DNA from: Eucommia ulmoides
Taxonomy: Eukaryota; Streptophyta; Magnoliopsida; Garryales; Eucommiaceae
DNA: 64,000 nucleotides
Direction of reading: 5' to 3'
Assembly: GCA_016647705.1 (NCBI GenBank)
Contig: CM028326.1
Coordinates: 5,084,001 to 5,148,000 of the forward strand
Positions 41,740 through 54,578 of this stretch are shown here, in pieces. The first letter of the stretch is position 1. Each line of letters opens with the position of its first letter. Both the position numbers and the translations under genes were made by a program. The notes under the pieces are model-generated. The model worked only from the letters and a program-made list of their open reading frames with translations. It ran no database searches and was not told the DNA's origin.

Positions 41740-43618
41740 TGATCGCTCAAATTTAATACCCTTAATTTGGTACTGCGATATTGATATAATACGGGTTTAA
41801 GTAGGGTGTCGAACTATAGGGATCGGTCTTGTAACTACTAAATTCAATTATTTTTCTTCCTTTGATAAAAAGAAGTTTTGGATTTTTTTTTTTTTTAAAT
41901 GCAAGAAAATAAAATAGTAAATCTAACGATCTAGCAATAATTGATTCTAAAATCGAAATCTCTACAGGAACATCTCGAGATTAAATTCAATCACGATTTA
42001 AACTATATTTCAAGCACATAATTCATCATCATATAATTGTTTACACATAAACTAAAATTAATCTAAAAATACAATATTGCATAAACTAAAATACATACAA
42101 CAATTCTAACCTGATTAGGAGAAGATTAGCCGTTCATGGAGTTTTCTTCAAAAATGGTATTACACATAGATTTCATTGAAGAATCACCTCTAAAATCCAG
42201 CGTTAGAATATACAAATTTTGAATGGAGTGTTATGAAAACAAAACAAAAAAAAAACTCAATAGTGTAATCGTCACTATTGAAGACAAAAGAAAAAAGGAA
42301 AAAGTACAATTTAGACTTTCTAATTATTGACACATTTCTAAGTGGTCCCTCTAAATTTAAACGTTTCATTTCAAACCCTCTACGTATCATAACGTTTCAA
42401 ATTGGTCATTCCCTTAGAAAATCAGTTAAAACTAATGGAATTTAGGGACAAAATTGTTTTTTTCACGTTTTTTAAAAATTTTTAATCATTTTTAATTTTT
42501 TTTCTCTCTCTCTCTCTCTTTCTTCCTCCCCTTTCTTTCTCTCTCTCTCTCTCGCCACCTCCCTTTCTCTCATTTCCTCTCCCCACCACCTCTCTTTCCC
42601 TCTCCCTTCCCTTCTCCTCTCTCCCTCCCACCCCACCCCACCCTACCTCCTGCAGCAGGGGGTAGAACCACCCCCGTAACAGGGGGTGTTTTCACCCCTT
42701 GTTTCAGAGGGTGGATCCACCCCCTGTTGTAGGAGGTGGTTTCAGGGGGTGATTCCACCCCCTGTTACAGGGGTGGGGTGGGGTGGGAGGGAGAGAGGGG
42801 AAGGGGAGGGAGAGGGAGGTGGCGGGGAGAGGGAATGAGGGAGAGAGAGAGAGGAAGGGGAGGAAAAAAATAATTAAAAATGATTAAAGAATTTTAAAAA
42901 TGTGAAAAGACCATTTTGCCCCTGAGATTCTGTTAGTTTTAACAGAATCTCTAACGGAGGGATCATTTTGAAATGTCATGATACATAGGGGGTTTAAAAT
43001 GAAATGTTTAAACTTAGAAGGTTCACTTAGAAATGTGTCAATAGTTTTCTCCCTTTGCCTACTGCCGGCACACCTTCTTAAAAAGAGAAAAGAACTAAAA
43101 AAATCAAAACGAAAAAAAAAAATTTGTCAATCCTCCTATTGTCGGCTCCCCAACCCTTAAAAGGGAATAAAAAATAATCCTCCTCCTCTCATTTTCTTTT
43201 TTTTTTTTTTTTTTTCTTGAACCCCATTGAATGGCATTATTTCTCAAAAGGAAACTATCAACTTGGGAATCAAAAATGAATATCTCAAAAAAGTCTCACT
43301 TAATTACCATAAATGTCATTTGCAACTCCCTAAAGTAACGTTTGGACCTTAATTTCCATTTCTTTAATTTTCTTGTGTAAGATTGATCCACGGCTCTAGT
43401 CACATTGTGGATTGCGGGTTCGGGTTAGTTTGCGGACCGTCTTTGTTTCTCTTTATTTTATTTTCTTTTTAGCTCCGTTTTGCTCCGACTTACGGTGCTT
43501 TTGTTCCAATTCCAAAAATCTACAAAATTAAGTAAAATAAATTAATGATATTACTTTAATTTATTCAAGATAATAACAAAACGTAGATTAGTGATATTAG
43601 ATCGCGTAAAATATGGCA
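41740..43618 (-). mobile_element. solo LTR of another gypsy family, with a foldback element inside (fossil)
   Basis: Copy B is continuous across this place (about 59320), so the segment is an insertion in copy A. Its left part (GTGTCGAACTATAGGGATCGG) resembles the 3' end of Athila/Tat-type LTRs read on the minus strand. Its right part (AGCTCCGTTTTGCTCCGACT) matches the 5' part of such LTRs. The exact ends and target duplication are blurred (GATCG/GATCA). Confidence 0.6.
42296..43045. mobile_element. foldback element, second copy of the 7928-8594 family
   Basis: The left arm starts GGAAAAAGTACAATTTAGAC. The right arm is its inverted copy and stops short of the last bases, near GTGTCAATAG. The centre is expanded compared with the first copy: several alternating CCACCCCCTGT and ACAGGGGGTG palindromes between 42650 and 42780 could form a row of small hairpins. 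It is nested in the solo LTR. Confidence 0.8.
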
Positions 43619-43619
43619 C

Positions 43620-44335
43620 GATCACCGACCAAGTTATTAGGCCGACCACATCGAGCGTTCACCACTCACTAAACAAGGTTCAAACCTTCGCCGTGCAATA
43701 TGTATGGGCCATTCACCGACCAACGACCACCGAATAGGCCCTCCAAACCACCCAATAGGCTCCTGCACCTCCATAGGCTGGACTCTGTCTTCTGTTCATT
43801 CAAGCCAACCCACGAGCTCCTCTTGGTGAGACGAGATGCAAGGCTTAGTGGCTTAAACCATGCCACATGACTCCTCATTGGTCACACATTGGATTACACA
43901 AATTAACCGAGCTTAGGACCCTAATTTCACGAGGCTAATCTAACATCTCTCCTACAAATAGCAGAACAATAAATGCATCAAGTATGTAAAAAGTTCTTGC
44001 TTAACATGCTTGAACTCCTATTTTATCTCGAACTCTTACTCTCACGTTAGTGGAAGTTTGTTGGACACATCCCGACGAGTCTTTGTGCAGGTACTTGATC
44101 AAGTTCCAGATACATTGATCGAAGACTGTGCACTTGGCAGAGGACACCTTACTCAAGATTGCAAACTCAAAAAAAAAAAAAAAAAATATCTCGTGAACTC
44201 TGACTGGATCAACTGTGGGTATTAGTCAATTTTTTACAATAACATGAATGATTTATAAGTTTTTAATGGAAAGGGGATAAAATGAAACAAAACTAGTGTA
44301 AACAATAATTAACCCATTTTTATTTTAATATGTTC
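43620..44335. repeat. old LTR-like repeat shared by copies A and B
   Basis: Together with 41475-41739 this matches 59075-60060. Wording such as CTCTTACTCTCACGTTAG and GAGTCTTTGTGCAGGTACTT resembles the transcribed end of gypsy LTRs. It was present before the segmental duplication. Confidence 0.5.
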
Positions 44336-45170
44336 TGATGTGGGTAAAACCTGACGTCCTCCACGTGTCCGCCACCTGAGACAAGATTGCCACGTCACCA
44401 ATCGCCACGTCATCAAACGGGATCTTGAGCTCGATTGGTTCCTCAAGTCGGCGGAAACGAAGGACCACTAATCTCCAAACAAGAATCTCCTCAAATATCA
44501 CCAAAGGGAATAGGTTGGCGAGTCCAACCCGACCTACTTCTTGGCGCCTGGGCCAACCTGTTTTACTCCTTGCAGGCTTGGCCCATGGGCCTCTCCACTG
44601 TTGAATAAAAGGCCTAGGCCCATAGCTCTAATCCGTCGTGTTCCTTACGCGCCTGACTAATTAGCGTTAAACCGAGCTTAAAGCCCTAATCTTCCGGAAT
44701 GCTAATTGCTTCCTCGCCTATAAATAGAAGACTTCATCAACACATTTTCACACAGGAAAAGTATGCCTAGCAGATCGAGGTAATAATTTTACTTCAAACG
44801 ACCTGCTTTCTTCCTCCCGAGTTCTTATTCTCACGCCGAAGAGGACATGCCGAGAACACCCTGACCCGTCCTGTGCGCAAGTGACAAATCGGAGATAAGC
44901 CCGGACAACAGCTCGGATAAGAGACCGGCGTGGCCGGACTCTCTAGCTCGGACAACAGACCCGACAACGCCCGTCCAGCTTGGACCGAGGACTCCAGCCA
45001 GGACAAGGACCATCACTAGATCAGTTGCAGCTCTCTACGCTAAGTGAGGCCAGACCATATTGATGGTTGAACTAATTTCTAACACCAACAATTTGGTGTC
45101 GTCTGTGCAGCTCTCCACATCAAATGTGACCAAATCATACTGTTGATGGGACCAATTTTTGACACCAATA
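44336..45170 (+). mobile_element. LTR retroelement remnant with one full LTR (fossil)
   Basis: An LTR-like unit (44336-45090, from TGATGTGGG to ACACCAACA, with TATAAATAG at about 44720) is followed by ATTTGGTGTCGTCTGTG, the usual primer-site wording of one gypsy group. After that comes a second copy of only the LTR end (about 45110-45170). TGTTC flanks the whole (44331-44335 and 45171-45175). Copy B lacks it, so it arrived after the segmental duplication. Confidence 0.75.
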
Positions 45171-45475
45171 TGTTCCAATAAAAAAATTATAACGTGGGAG
45201 ATGGTGACTGAAATTTCTATTTCTTTTCTGGAATTATTAAAGTGCTCATAGTAAACGTGGCTGTTGTTGGTTTATCCATTATTAATTATTATGAGAGTTA
45301 CGGCTACACAAGACTTATGTGGTCAATTTTATTATTATTTTTATAAAATTGAATCACATTTTATTGTCATGTGTTCACACTCAAAATTTATTTAGATGAT
45401 GCCAAATATTCTCTTTCTATTGGCTTCACTCTTTCTAACAACAATTTACATTTTTATTTTTATTGGGTATTTCTA

Positions 45476-47134
45476 TATTTACGTTCATTTTTTTGTCTAA
45501 ATGAACATTTTTATTTTAAAAAATAATAATTATTTTTACCCTTAAAATAACTCTACTATTTGCTTTTAACCCACCACCTTGTCACCCTCTATCCATCGCC
45601 TCCCTTTAGCCCCTCCCTTTTCTTCTTGGGTAGGTTGGGGGTACTAGCGAGGGATGAGGGAGTCAGTTAAAAGATGAGAGAAAGAGAGGGGGAGGGAAAA
45701 TCTAGCATCAACGATTTCTTGTTGGATAAGAAATAATAGGGAGAAGGAGGAGAGAGGAAAGCCAAAAAAAAAATAGGATATATGTCATTAATCTCCCTTA
45801 TCATTTTGCACTATATCAAATACTTCTCCTGTCATTTTGTAAATACCAGAAATCTCTCCTATTTTTTTCTCAAATACTATTTATCTCTCTTTGGACAAAA
45901 TTGTTCTTAAGTTATTTTTTTAAAAATTCATTATCACCCCTATAATTTTAAAATTATACTTTTTACCCTTAACTTTTTAAATAATTATATTTATTTCTTA
46001 CCATCACCCAACTCCCACCGCCACCGCCCAACTACCACCACCCACCGCCACCCACCTCCACCTCCCACCGCCATCCAACGCCATCATCCTTTACTTTTTA
46101 CACTTACATTTTCATTAAAAAATAATATTTTTTAACTCTTTTTTTTTTAAATGAAAAAAATAAAATATAAAAATAAAAAAATCAAGAAGAGAAGAAGATC
46201 GGTACTTTTACCCCTAAATTTTGAATTGGTCTTAAATTGTATTTTAATGGGTGTAAAGAGTAACTAAAAAATAGAGAGGATGTTAATGAATTTATTTATT
46301 TTTTAAAATAAAAGAATAAAAATATATTTTTGTAAGGGCATTTATGTCTTTCTACATCAAAATATTGGTGGCGGTAGGAGGCGGCGGCGGTGGGAGGTGG
46401 CAGCGGGTAGTGGGTGGTGGCGACGGCAGGAGGTGGTGGTGGCGACTGTGGGTGTGGTGGTAGGAAGTGATAATGAATATATATAAATTAAAAGGGTTAT
46501 TTATGTATTTTAATTTTTTATTATTTAATTATTTTTTAAATAGTTAAGGGTAAAATTAGTATTATAATAAAAAAAATTATAATTTTTTAATCAATAAGGA
46601 AGGTAAGTGATGTTTGAAAAAAAAATAAAGGAGTTCTTTGGTATTTGTAAAATGATAGGGGAGATATCTAGTATAATATAAAATGACAGGAGAGATCAAT
46701 GGTGTTAGATAGATGTGTTAAAAATTTTTAAGTTAAAATAATAATTTAATTAAATAGTTTTGTTTTTTATGTTTTTTTTAAAAGCTTTACATGTGTGTAG
46801 AAGTGTTGATGAGCATGGGTCCGCCTATGCCACCAGGATTGGCCATCAAATTTTGGAATAATTACAAATCTATCTTTTCAAAGTTTTTTATTTTTTCAAA
46901 CGCTTTCTTTTTCTACTGTCAAGTTCGGCCATCTTTTGACCTCAATTCAATAGGAGTATACTATTTTTTGGGGTCTTGCTAAACCGTCCACGTATATAAA
47001 CTTTGTGTTCATGTAGTCAACGATCTATAATAATATTTTTAAAAATTTAAAGTTATTATATTATATAAAAATAGTTATTTGAAAAAAAATATATAAATTA
47101 AAAACTTTAATTATAAAAAAGGTGTACATCCAAC
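45476..47134. other. spacer between the two segment copies
   Basis: It is AT-rich. It contains the foldback element at 45775-46710 and about 400 bp before copy B with no recognisable gene. Confidence 0.5.
45775..46710. mobile_element. foldback element with GT/AC-rich arms
   Basis: The left arm (ATTAATCTCCCTTATCATTT, TCTCCTGTCATTTTG) and the right arm (AATGACAGGAGAGATCAATG, AAAATGATAGGGGAGAT) are inverted copies. Inside, a CCACCGCCACCC block (46010-46075) faces a GGTGGTGGCGACGG block (46375-46450). No target duplication could be fixed. Confidence 0.7.
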
Positions 47135-47942
47135 TTAGCAAGTCTTTTATTTTGGATAAAGTTCTATCCTCTTTTTTTTAAGGGATAATTCTCTGTGGGT
47201 TTACTTTGAATTCGTCTATATGTATACACTTCTATTGTTTTTAAAAAAAAATCAAATAATTTTGAAATTATTATATTACTTTTATTAAAAATAATTTTTA
47301 AAATTTCTTATTTTATCCTTTAAAAAAAAAAAAAATCACTAACAACCCTCTACTCCCACCCTTGAATCTCGCCCACTCTCCACCCCCTACCCCACCTTTT
47401 GTCCCCCTCCTTCACTTCTTCTTCTTCCCTCTATTTTATCAGTCTCTGTATGTCTATATATATAGAAAGTGATATAGAGAGAGACATGTACATATATATA
47501 GAAAGAGAAAGTGATGGAGAAGAAGAAGAGGGTGGGCCACCAAAGGGGAAGATGGAGGCAAGGGTATGGGCTGGGAGAGAGAAACTAGGTAGGAGGGGGG
47601 ACGGAGGGCAGAGGGGTTTAGGAGATGAGAGAGAAACTAAGACAAAGGAGAGAGAAGATGCACGATGAGAGTTTAAAGTATAAAATATAAAAATTTAAAG
47701 GGATATTTGTGTTATTTATTTATTTAAGGTTAAAATAAGAGAATTTTATTTTTTAGTCCTTAGAGCACACTTCACAATTTAGACCCTAGTACAATTAGAA
47801 TTAAGTTTTCAGACCATCTCAATTCTTTAGGAAAAAGTCCTTCCATTTTGCCCTTCCTTTTACAGTTTATTTACGCAACATGCCATTCTGAGGATACAAA
47901 CACTACAACATGAACAGGGCACTAAAAACAAATCACTCAATA

Positions 47943-47950
47943 CTATAAAT
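47943..47950 (+). promoter_or_regulatory. possible TATA box of the accessory gene
   Basis: CTATAAAT lies about 200 bp inside the left end of the MULE and about 330 bp before the start codon. The matching place in copy A has lost it. Confidence 0.3.
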
Positions 47951-48281
47951 CTGATTTCTGAATCAAATCATATAAAAATGTGATCAAATTAAAGAGCTCG
48001 CCGATATCTTTGCAATGGTATTTTTTTTTTTTCTGTTAACAGTAGCGGATTGCGTTAACGTTAACGCACGGTTAGCTGTCGGCCTGTTACTGTGTCCGTT
48101 CTGATTCCGATATGTCCTGTTACACGTTCCACTAGCTGCACGATCGCATACAAAAAAACCGCCAAAACGCTCTCTATTCTCTCCCACGCTATCTATCATC
48201 TCCTCGCTTAAAAACTCTGAAACCCCAAAACCCCAAAACCCTAAAACTAATAATCCAAAATCGCCCCATCGTCTTCAGATA

Positions 48282-51200
48282 ATGGAGAATTTTGAACACG
48301 CCCCCTCGTCTTCCACACAGAAACGAGCAACCTTCAGTCCCGACGGTATGTGAAACCCTAAAATCGATACAATGTTGTTAGGGGACGGCGTTTTAGAAAT
48401 GAAAATCACGAAGCGAGACGATGATGTTCGTCTATTTTACCCGACTCCGACATGCTCTGTTCCCCTGTTTACGTTTTTTTTTTAAATCGTATGTCGTGTT
48501 TTGTTTCGTTGTTTTGCGATGTTGACCCACATGTTGTTTTGCCTCCGAAAAGAAGGAATTTAAAAAAAATGCTTGCGTTAACGTTAACATAAATGTGAGT
48601 CGTATGTTTAGATTTAGGTTTGTTTGTTTGTCTGGTACACCACTATGTACTTCGATTGCGTTAACGTTAACGCGTTGATGTGATTGCGTTAATGTTAACG
48701 CAAACAGACATTTGCCTGTAAAAAATGGGGAGGGCCCTTTTGCGTTACTCGTCGGTATTTTTCTCAAATCTGGGACGACGTTCTGGTTTGTTGAGGAAAA
48801 TGAGTTGACGCTGAAGCAGAGTAGTTGCCTGTTTTTGTTACGTACCGAGTGATATGGATGACTGCTTTAACGTTAACATTAATTTGAGGCTGTGTGTTTA
48901 GATTTAGGTTTGTTTGTTTGTCTGACTGGTGCAGCACTATTTGCTGCGTCTTGCGTTAACGTTAACGCGTGGATGTAATTGCATTAATGTTAACGCACAT
49001 AGACGTATTTCCTGGGAAAAGGGTGGGGACCGTTTTGGTGCGAAATTTTGTGTTTTTGAAAGAAATGCGTTAACGTTAACGCATTTTTTGTTGTGCGTTA
49101 ACGTTAACGCAAAATAGTACCCAGTTTATGTTACGTAATGAGGGATATGGATAACTGCTTTAACATTAACGTGTGGCTTGTAATGTGCATTAATTGTGTT
49201 TCCCCCCGTCGTTCTTGCAGTAAAACTCCTAAAGAAACCGAAAAAGGAAAGTTCGAGCCAGCGGACGTTCCTTTATCGCTCCAACCTTAAGCAGACCTAT
49301 GAATTGCTGAGAGACTGCAAACTCAACGATCAGCATAAGGCACTGCTGGCCCGGACCCCCTTTGCAAAAATATTCGAGACATTATATGAGCAGCGGGTGA
49401 CGCTCGAAAACATCCACAAAAATGATGATCTCATTGAAATGATCATCCGATGCTACAACCCTGCACGGGGAGGGTTTAGGATAGGGGGCAGGGTCATTCG
49501 GATAACCCCACTTGACATCCAGCTGATATTCGGGATATCAACGGGCGAAGAACCCATTGTTCTGAGTCGTTACACAAAATCCGACTCCCCATTCATGTCC
49601 AGACTAACATTCGCAGACCGTGGGTTTAGTGTTGCTTATTTGAGATCACAAGTGCAAGCGAATGTCGCCGCCACGGACAATGAAACAGTGCAGGATGTTG
49701 TCCACATGGTTATTCTACACCTGATGACCACGTGCTTCTTTGCGACAACTGGGCAGCAGGTCCAGAAATCGTTGGTTCGCTATGTTGAAACAATTGAAGA
49801 CATGGCAAATTACAACTGGACAGCTGCGATGTTCACAGATCTCGAAACCAGCCTCAAGAAATCGTACATGGAACCCCGGGCGGTCACGGGGTGCGTGCTT
49901 GCTCTCCAGGTATACACATACCCATTGTGAAAATGTTTTTCAAATATTTACAAGCGTTGTTTGTGGACCCTGCTTGACATATTACAAATTTTACTTACAG
50001 TATTGGTTGTGCGAGCACACAACGTTGGTTGACCACACCGAGGGTAAGCAGCATAGTGTGCCGCGTTTGGAGCGGTGGTGCCTCACCACGTTTTCTTCCA
50101 ACTTGGGAGGCATTCCCCTCGGTCTACTGCCAGCTGATAAGGTAAGCAAAAAAAACATGTTGTGATTTTAACGTTGATGCAGGTACGTGAAAAATGATAA
50201 GTGGTATTTTGCGTTATGGTTAACACAATTAGTTGTTACGTTAACATTAAAGCAAACTAAGTTATGTATGGTTAGATTGTTATTGCGTTAGCGTTAACGT
50301 TAACGCACTTAGTAATTGCGTTAACGTTAACGCAATTATGTATGTGTTAATGTTAAGCATATAAATATTTGCGTTAACGTTAATGCAAAAAATAAATAGT
50401 GCGTTAACGTTAACGCAATAACAAAAAAAGCAGATGTTGTGGCTGGAATTGTTATTTGCGTTAGCATTAGCGAACTTATTTGTTGGTTTTTGTGCTTATG
50501 TTTAACGTTAATGCAAGCAATTTAATTTTAATGTAAACGCAATCGGTTAGTTGTTTTGGGTGTGTGTGTGTGTGTCTGTGTGGCTGGTTAACGTTAATGC
50601 TTGCAAATATGCTAGGTGAAAGATCAGCCCGCTAATGAGACTTTAGCGGAGCTTCAAATGGGGATTGCTTTGAAAGAGGATAGTAATGATTCATTTAACG
50701 ATAGCCCAGGCAATGAGGGCGGAGATACAGACACTGCTGCTACTGCTGATGATGATGACTATGATGCAATGGTTGACGACATCATAGGGCGGTATCTCAC
50801 ACCCCTCATATATCATCCTTCTCCCGTCCCAACTCAAGCCGTAACCGATTTGGGTGATGATTCTGCCCCCGTTGAGAGTGCATTTTGCACACCTTCAGCG
50901 GGTGCCTTGGGGCCACCGTCTGTGTCCGCAGGTACAGTTGATGACATCCGCCGACAGATCGAACACATGCAGGGTGAGTTCGCTGCGAATAAAATGAAAA
51001 AGGAGCAGACCATTGCAGCGTTGCATAGGGTCATTGCTATCATAACTGCTGCCAACGTAGAGCAGAAAAAAGAGATTGATCAGCTGAAAGCATCGTCGTT
51101 GCAAGAAAAAGAAAGTTATGAGCGTTCTGTCTCTAATCTCTCTGCGAGATTAGCAAAATCAATTGGGGAAAAGAGAGACATCCTGACGGAAATGAGCGTG

Positions 51201-53191
51201 CACGACGTGACTCAGAAGTATAAAGAGCCCGCCGTCGATACAGAAAAGGATGACCTTAGGCGGAGATGTGACGAGCTCGCCCGGGAGGTGGAAACACTTA
51301 AAAACACAATCGAAACGTTGAATCAGCAACATGCTGATGCTGCTGGCGAAATGAAGAAGAAATATAATGATCTTGCTCTTGACTTGAAGGCAGAACAAGA
51401 AATCAACAACCTACTGAGGCAAGAGAAGAAGGAGATAGCGAAATCAGACGTAAAAATGCGTGTGGCGCTGAATAAACAAATACAGGACCTCCAGACGAAA
51501 TTGAACGCCCACATGCAAACGGGGGGTAGGGGTACCCCTACCGCTCTCGCAGTCCGCGAACCTCAAGAACCTCAACCGCTCTTTATGGTCATGCCGACCG
51601 ACACCCCCGATGCCCCGTCGCCAGTCCCTATGCCTACGTCGCATGAGGGGGCAACGCAAAAAGTTAGCTCCATGGTTGGTCGAGTAAAGAAAAAGGAGAG
51701 GCAACCGAAGAAACAAGGTAGTGATTTTGTCTACCCCAAAGCAAAAGGGAAAGGGAAGCAGAAAGAGGGAGCTGACATAGTTAATGTCGATGAGCTCCAC
51801 CAGGCAACAATGTATGAAGACAATGCAGTACTCCCAGCTCGTAATTCGACGACCGTTGGTGCGATGCTTGTTGACAACGATTGGGAGAAGTTGTCTGTGA
51901 TTTCCAAAGAGGGGCCAGGGTAAAAAATAAAAAATTACTCAAAGTGCCTTTTTACTTTTGAAATTTCTTTTTCCATAAAATGTTCGCTGATCATATGATA
52001 TGTTGTTTTTGTCAATGTCCCAGTATATTCGTGTTTGGAGGTGGGAAACCCATGGCTACGGTTTCATGTGGCGACATCATTTGCATGATTATGGAGCGAC
52101 GTGTGTCGGATAATGTATGAAATGACTATATAGTGTTTGTGATTGACTTGATTAACTGATTACATCAACTTGTTTCGTAAAAGATGTGCCTGTGTTAACA
52201 AGATTTGCGTTAACGTTAACGTTTACGTTAACGTTAACTTGTCTATCTTTCCCCCTACCTTTACTCACAGGTGATTGATTCGTATGGAAAGTGTTTGGAA
52301 GATCAAATTAGATCAATCAATCGCGTGCAGATATCCACGTCAATCGTGCTGCTGCACGAAACGCGGTTCACGCTATCATGCATTTGGGTAAGACACTTTA
52401 GTACATGTTAGCTTTTTTTCCTTTTTCATCCAAACTTGCTAACACGTTACAAAAAAAATCATAGAATATTATAAGGGAGGACAACAATGTGCTGCTGAAA
52501 GATCTGTACTACACAATCTCCAGCGCATTCAGCAAAGAAGCACATTATGTTGTGTTCCCGATGAACACTCACGGTCGACATGCGTCGCCCAATCACTGGA
52601 CTGTAATGGTGCTGGGCATAAACGATAAAAAATGGACGTTCTACAATTCCATCCGGCCTAGGAAGAACACGACCGATCATTATTATAATGATGCGCTTAC
52701 GGTGGTATGTGATTTAACATGTGACTACTTTGATTGTCTCTAACTACACGCTGTTTTGTTTGACTAACCTAAATTCTGAACAGAAAAGGTTTGTGGAACG
52801 ACATATCAACAAGCAAATACGTCCAGATTGGGGTGACGCACATATCGAACAATGTCTCGATTCGCCACAACAACGCGGGGCGTAAGTTCACCCGTCCGAA
52901 ACATGTGTACTAAAAAGTCGTATGTATTTGCAAATATATCATTCTCATCTGTTTACCTTCCCCCCCCCCCCCCCGGGGGTTTGCAGGACTGATTGTGGCG
53001 TTTTTGTTATGTACATCATGAAACAATATGTTGCAAATATGCCCAACGCGAAAAAACTGTCGGTGGCGGATGTACACAGTGTCCGGAGAGACGTGATACA
53101 CGCTCTACTCAACCATCCGCACTACAGTTGGGTGCCCGTGGTTGGCGCCGATTTTGAAACAACCCAACCAGATGACACAACAAAAATCTGA
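48282..53191 (+). CDS. MULE accessory protein: PMD-like domain, coiled coil, Ulp1/C48 protease (9 exons)
   Basis: Exons: 48282-48345, 49221-49909, 50001-50141, 50616-51919, 52024-52114, 52271-52387, 52465-52704, 52784-52881, 52987-53191. All introns are GT-AG and all phases agree, giving 982 codons without a stop. Residues 22-298 resemble plant mobile-domain proteins (RITPLDIQLIFGIST; ALQYWLCEH). Residues 299-733 are acidic, then coiled-coil (about 400-590), then basic. Residues 734-982 are a C48 cysteine protease of the SUMO-protease fold: His846 (NHWTVMVLG), Asn863 (WTFYNS) where Ulp1 has Asp, Gln912, Cys918 (TDCGVFVMY). His-to-Asn spacing (17) and Gln-to-Cys spacing (6) equal those of yeast Ulp1. 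It would probably act on SUMO or a related modifier in the nucleus. Copy A's version is dead. Exon borders are my reading and lack transcript support. Confidence 0.8.
52960..52974 (+). repeat. 15-nt C run at the exon 9 acceptor
   Basis: Fifteen C followed by five G stand 12 bp before the AG at 52985-52986, where the polypyrimidine tract belongs. This is a length-unstable run next to the exon that holds the catalytic Cys. Confidence 0.85.
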
Positions 53192-54578
53192 GAAAATGTA
53201 TATATCCCACTGATTTATTCATTTTTTGCGATTGTTGGTGCGTGTGTGGGGTTTGTAATTGTGTTAATTGTTAACGCAATTTGTAATTTTACATGTGCTG
53301 GCTGTGACCAAACGCGTTAACGTTAATGGGCTTAGTTAATGTTTAGATTTTGTTTAGTTTGTTGGTCTGGTTGAATAATTTTTACTAAAAAATGTGTTAC
53401 CGTTAACGCAAGTGACCTTAATTGCGTTGCTTTGTCTTTTGTTGCTAGGTTTTAGTTGTGTTAACGTTAACGCAAGTATGTTAAATTGCTGGTTTTGTTA
53501 ATCAGTTAACTTCAATCCAATTTGTACTTGTTGCACGTTAACGTTAACTCAAAATTGAAATTGTTTTATTCTGGACTTTGAAAAACTGCGTTAACGTTAA
53601 CTATATTGGTTAATGTTCAGATTTGGTTAGTTTGTTTGTCTGGTGGAACAATACTTATTAAAAAAATGTGTTACCGTTAACGAAATGACCTTAATTGCGT
53701 TGCCTTTGACTTTGTTACTGGTTAGTATTTGCCGTGACGTTGATGCAATAAAGTTACATGTGATGGTTTCCTTACTGCGTTAACGTTAACGCAATTACTT
53801 AATTTCCTGCTGTAATTTTTGTTCACGTTAACGTTAACGTTACGTAGTTGTATCTTGCTAATGTTGGTTTGTAATGAAAAATGCGTTAACGTTTACGCGA
53901 TTAGTTATTTGGAGTTTTTTTTTTTTTGTAAATGCGTTAACGTTTACGCGATTAATTCTATACAAAAGAATTATGAATTTATCGTTAACGTTAACGTTAA
54001 CTATATTGGTTAATGTTCAGATTTGGTTAGTTTGTTTGTCTGGTGGAACAATATTTATTAAAAAAATGTGTTACCGTTAACGAAATGACCTTAATTGCGT
54101 TGCCTTTGACTTTGTTACTGGGTAGTATTTGCCGTGACGTTGACGCAATAAAGTTACATGTGATGGTTTCCTTACTGCGTTAACGTTAACGCAATTACTT
54201 AATTCCCTGCTGTAATTTTCGTTCACGTTAACGTTAACGTTACGTAGTTGTATCTTGCTAATGTTGGTTTGTAATGAAAAATGCGTTAACGTTTACGCGA
54301 TTAGTTATTTTGAATTTTTTTTTTGTTGTAAATGCGTAAACGTTTACGCGATTAATTCTATACAAAAGAATTATGAAAAGCGTTGAACATTAAAATGTGC
54401 GAATCGTAATTGCGTTTACGTTAACACAAAAAAAAAAGTTTGTGTGTTTATTACCTGTTTACGCAAAACAAAAACATCATGTGGAAAAAAACGAGGTTCC
54501 ACCTCCCCCTGACATTAAACACATAAATTGTTGCTATGTCAAAACTACATAAAAGGAAATATTTGATTACTCTGTGCT
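53192..54578. other. region between the convergent MULE genes
   Basis: No gene. It is filled with GTTAAC-type palindromes and with repeated modules. A third, diverged relative of the 400-bp unit starts at about 53335. In copy A the corresponding region (30520-31818) is also palindrome-rich and tandemly repeated, but with different units. Confidence 0.75.
53588..54380 (+). repeat. 400-bp tandem repeat, two units
   Basis: CTATATTGGTTAATGTTCAG occurs at 53601 and again at 54001. The two units are nearly identical, with only a handful of differences, mainly in T-run length. Each unit holds five to six palindrome sites, including GCGTTAACGTTTACGCG. Confidence 0.93.

Larger units (their letters stand above)
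27885..45475 (+). repeat. segmental duplication, copy A
   Basis: From the phrase AGCAAGTCTT to ATTGGGTATTTCT this segment is colinear with copy B (47135-62003) outside later insertions. The match includes DNA on both sides of the MULE: 27885-28397 matches 47135-47740, and 35432-35955 plus 41475-45475 match 58672-60084 plus 61552-62003. By eye, the transposase part is about 86% identical. Copy A begins about 150 bp upstream of the GSTU start codon. Insertions special to A are 35961-41474, about 41740-43618, and 44336-45170. Confidence 0.88.

Noticed and set aside
47399-47668. 89-codon open frame with a GEEEEGG-rich peptide
   Set aside because: It is GA-rich low-complexity sequence in the duplicated flank and is not preserved in copy A.
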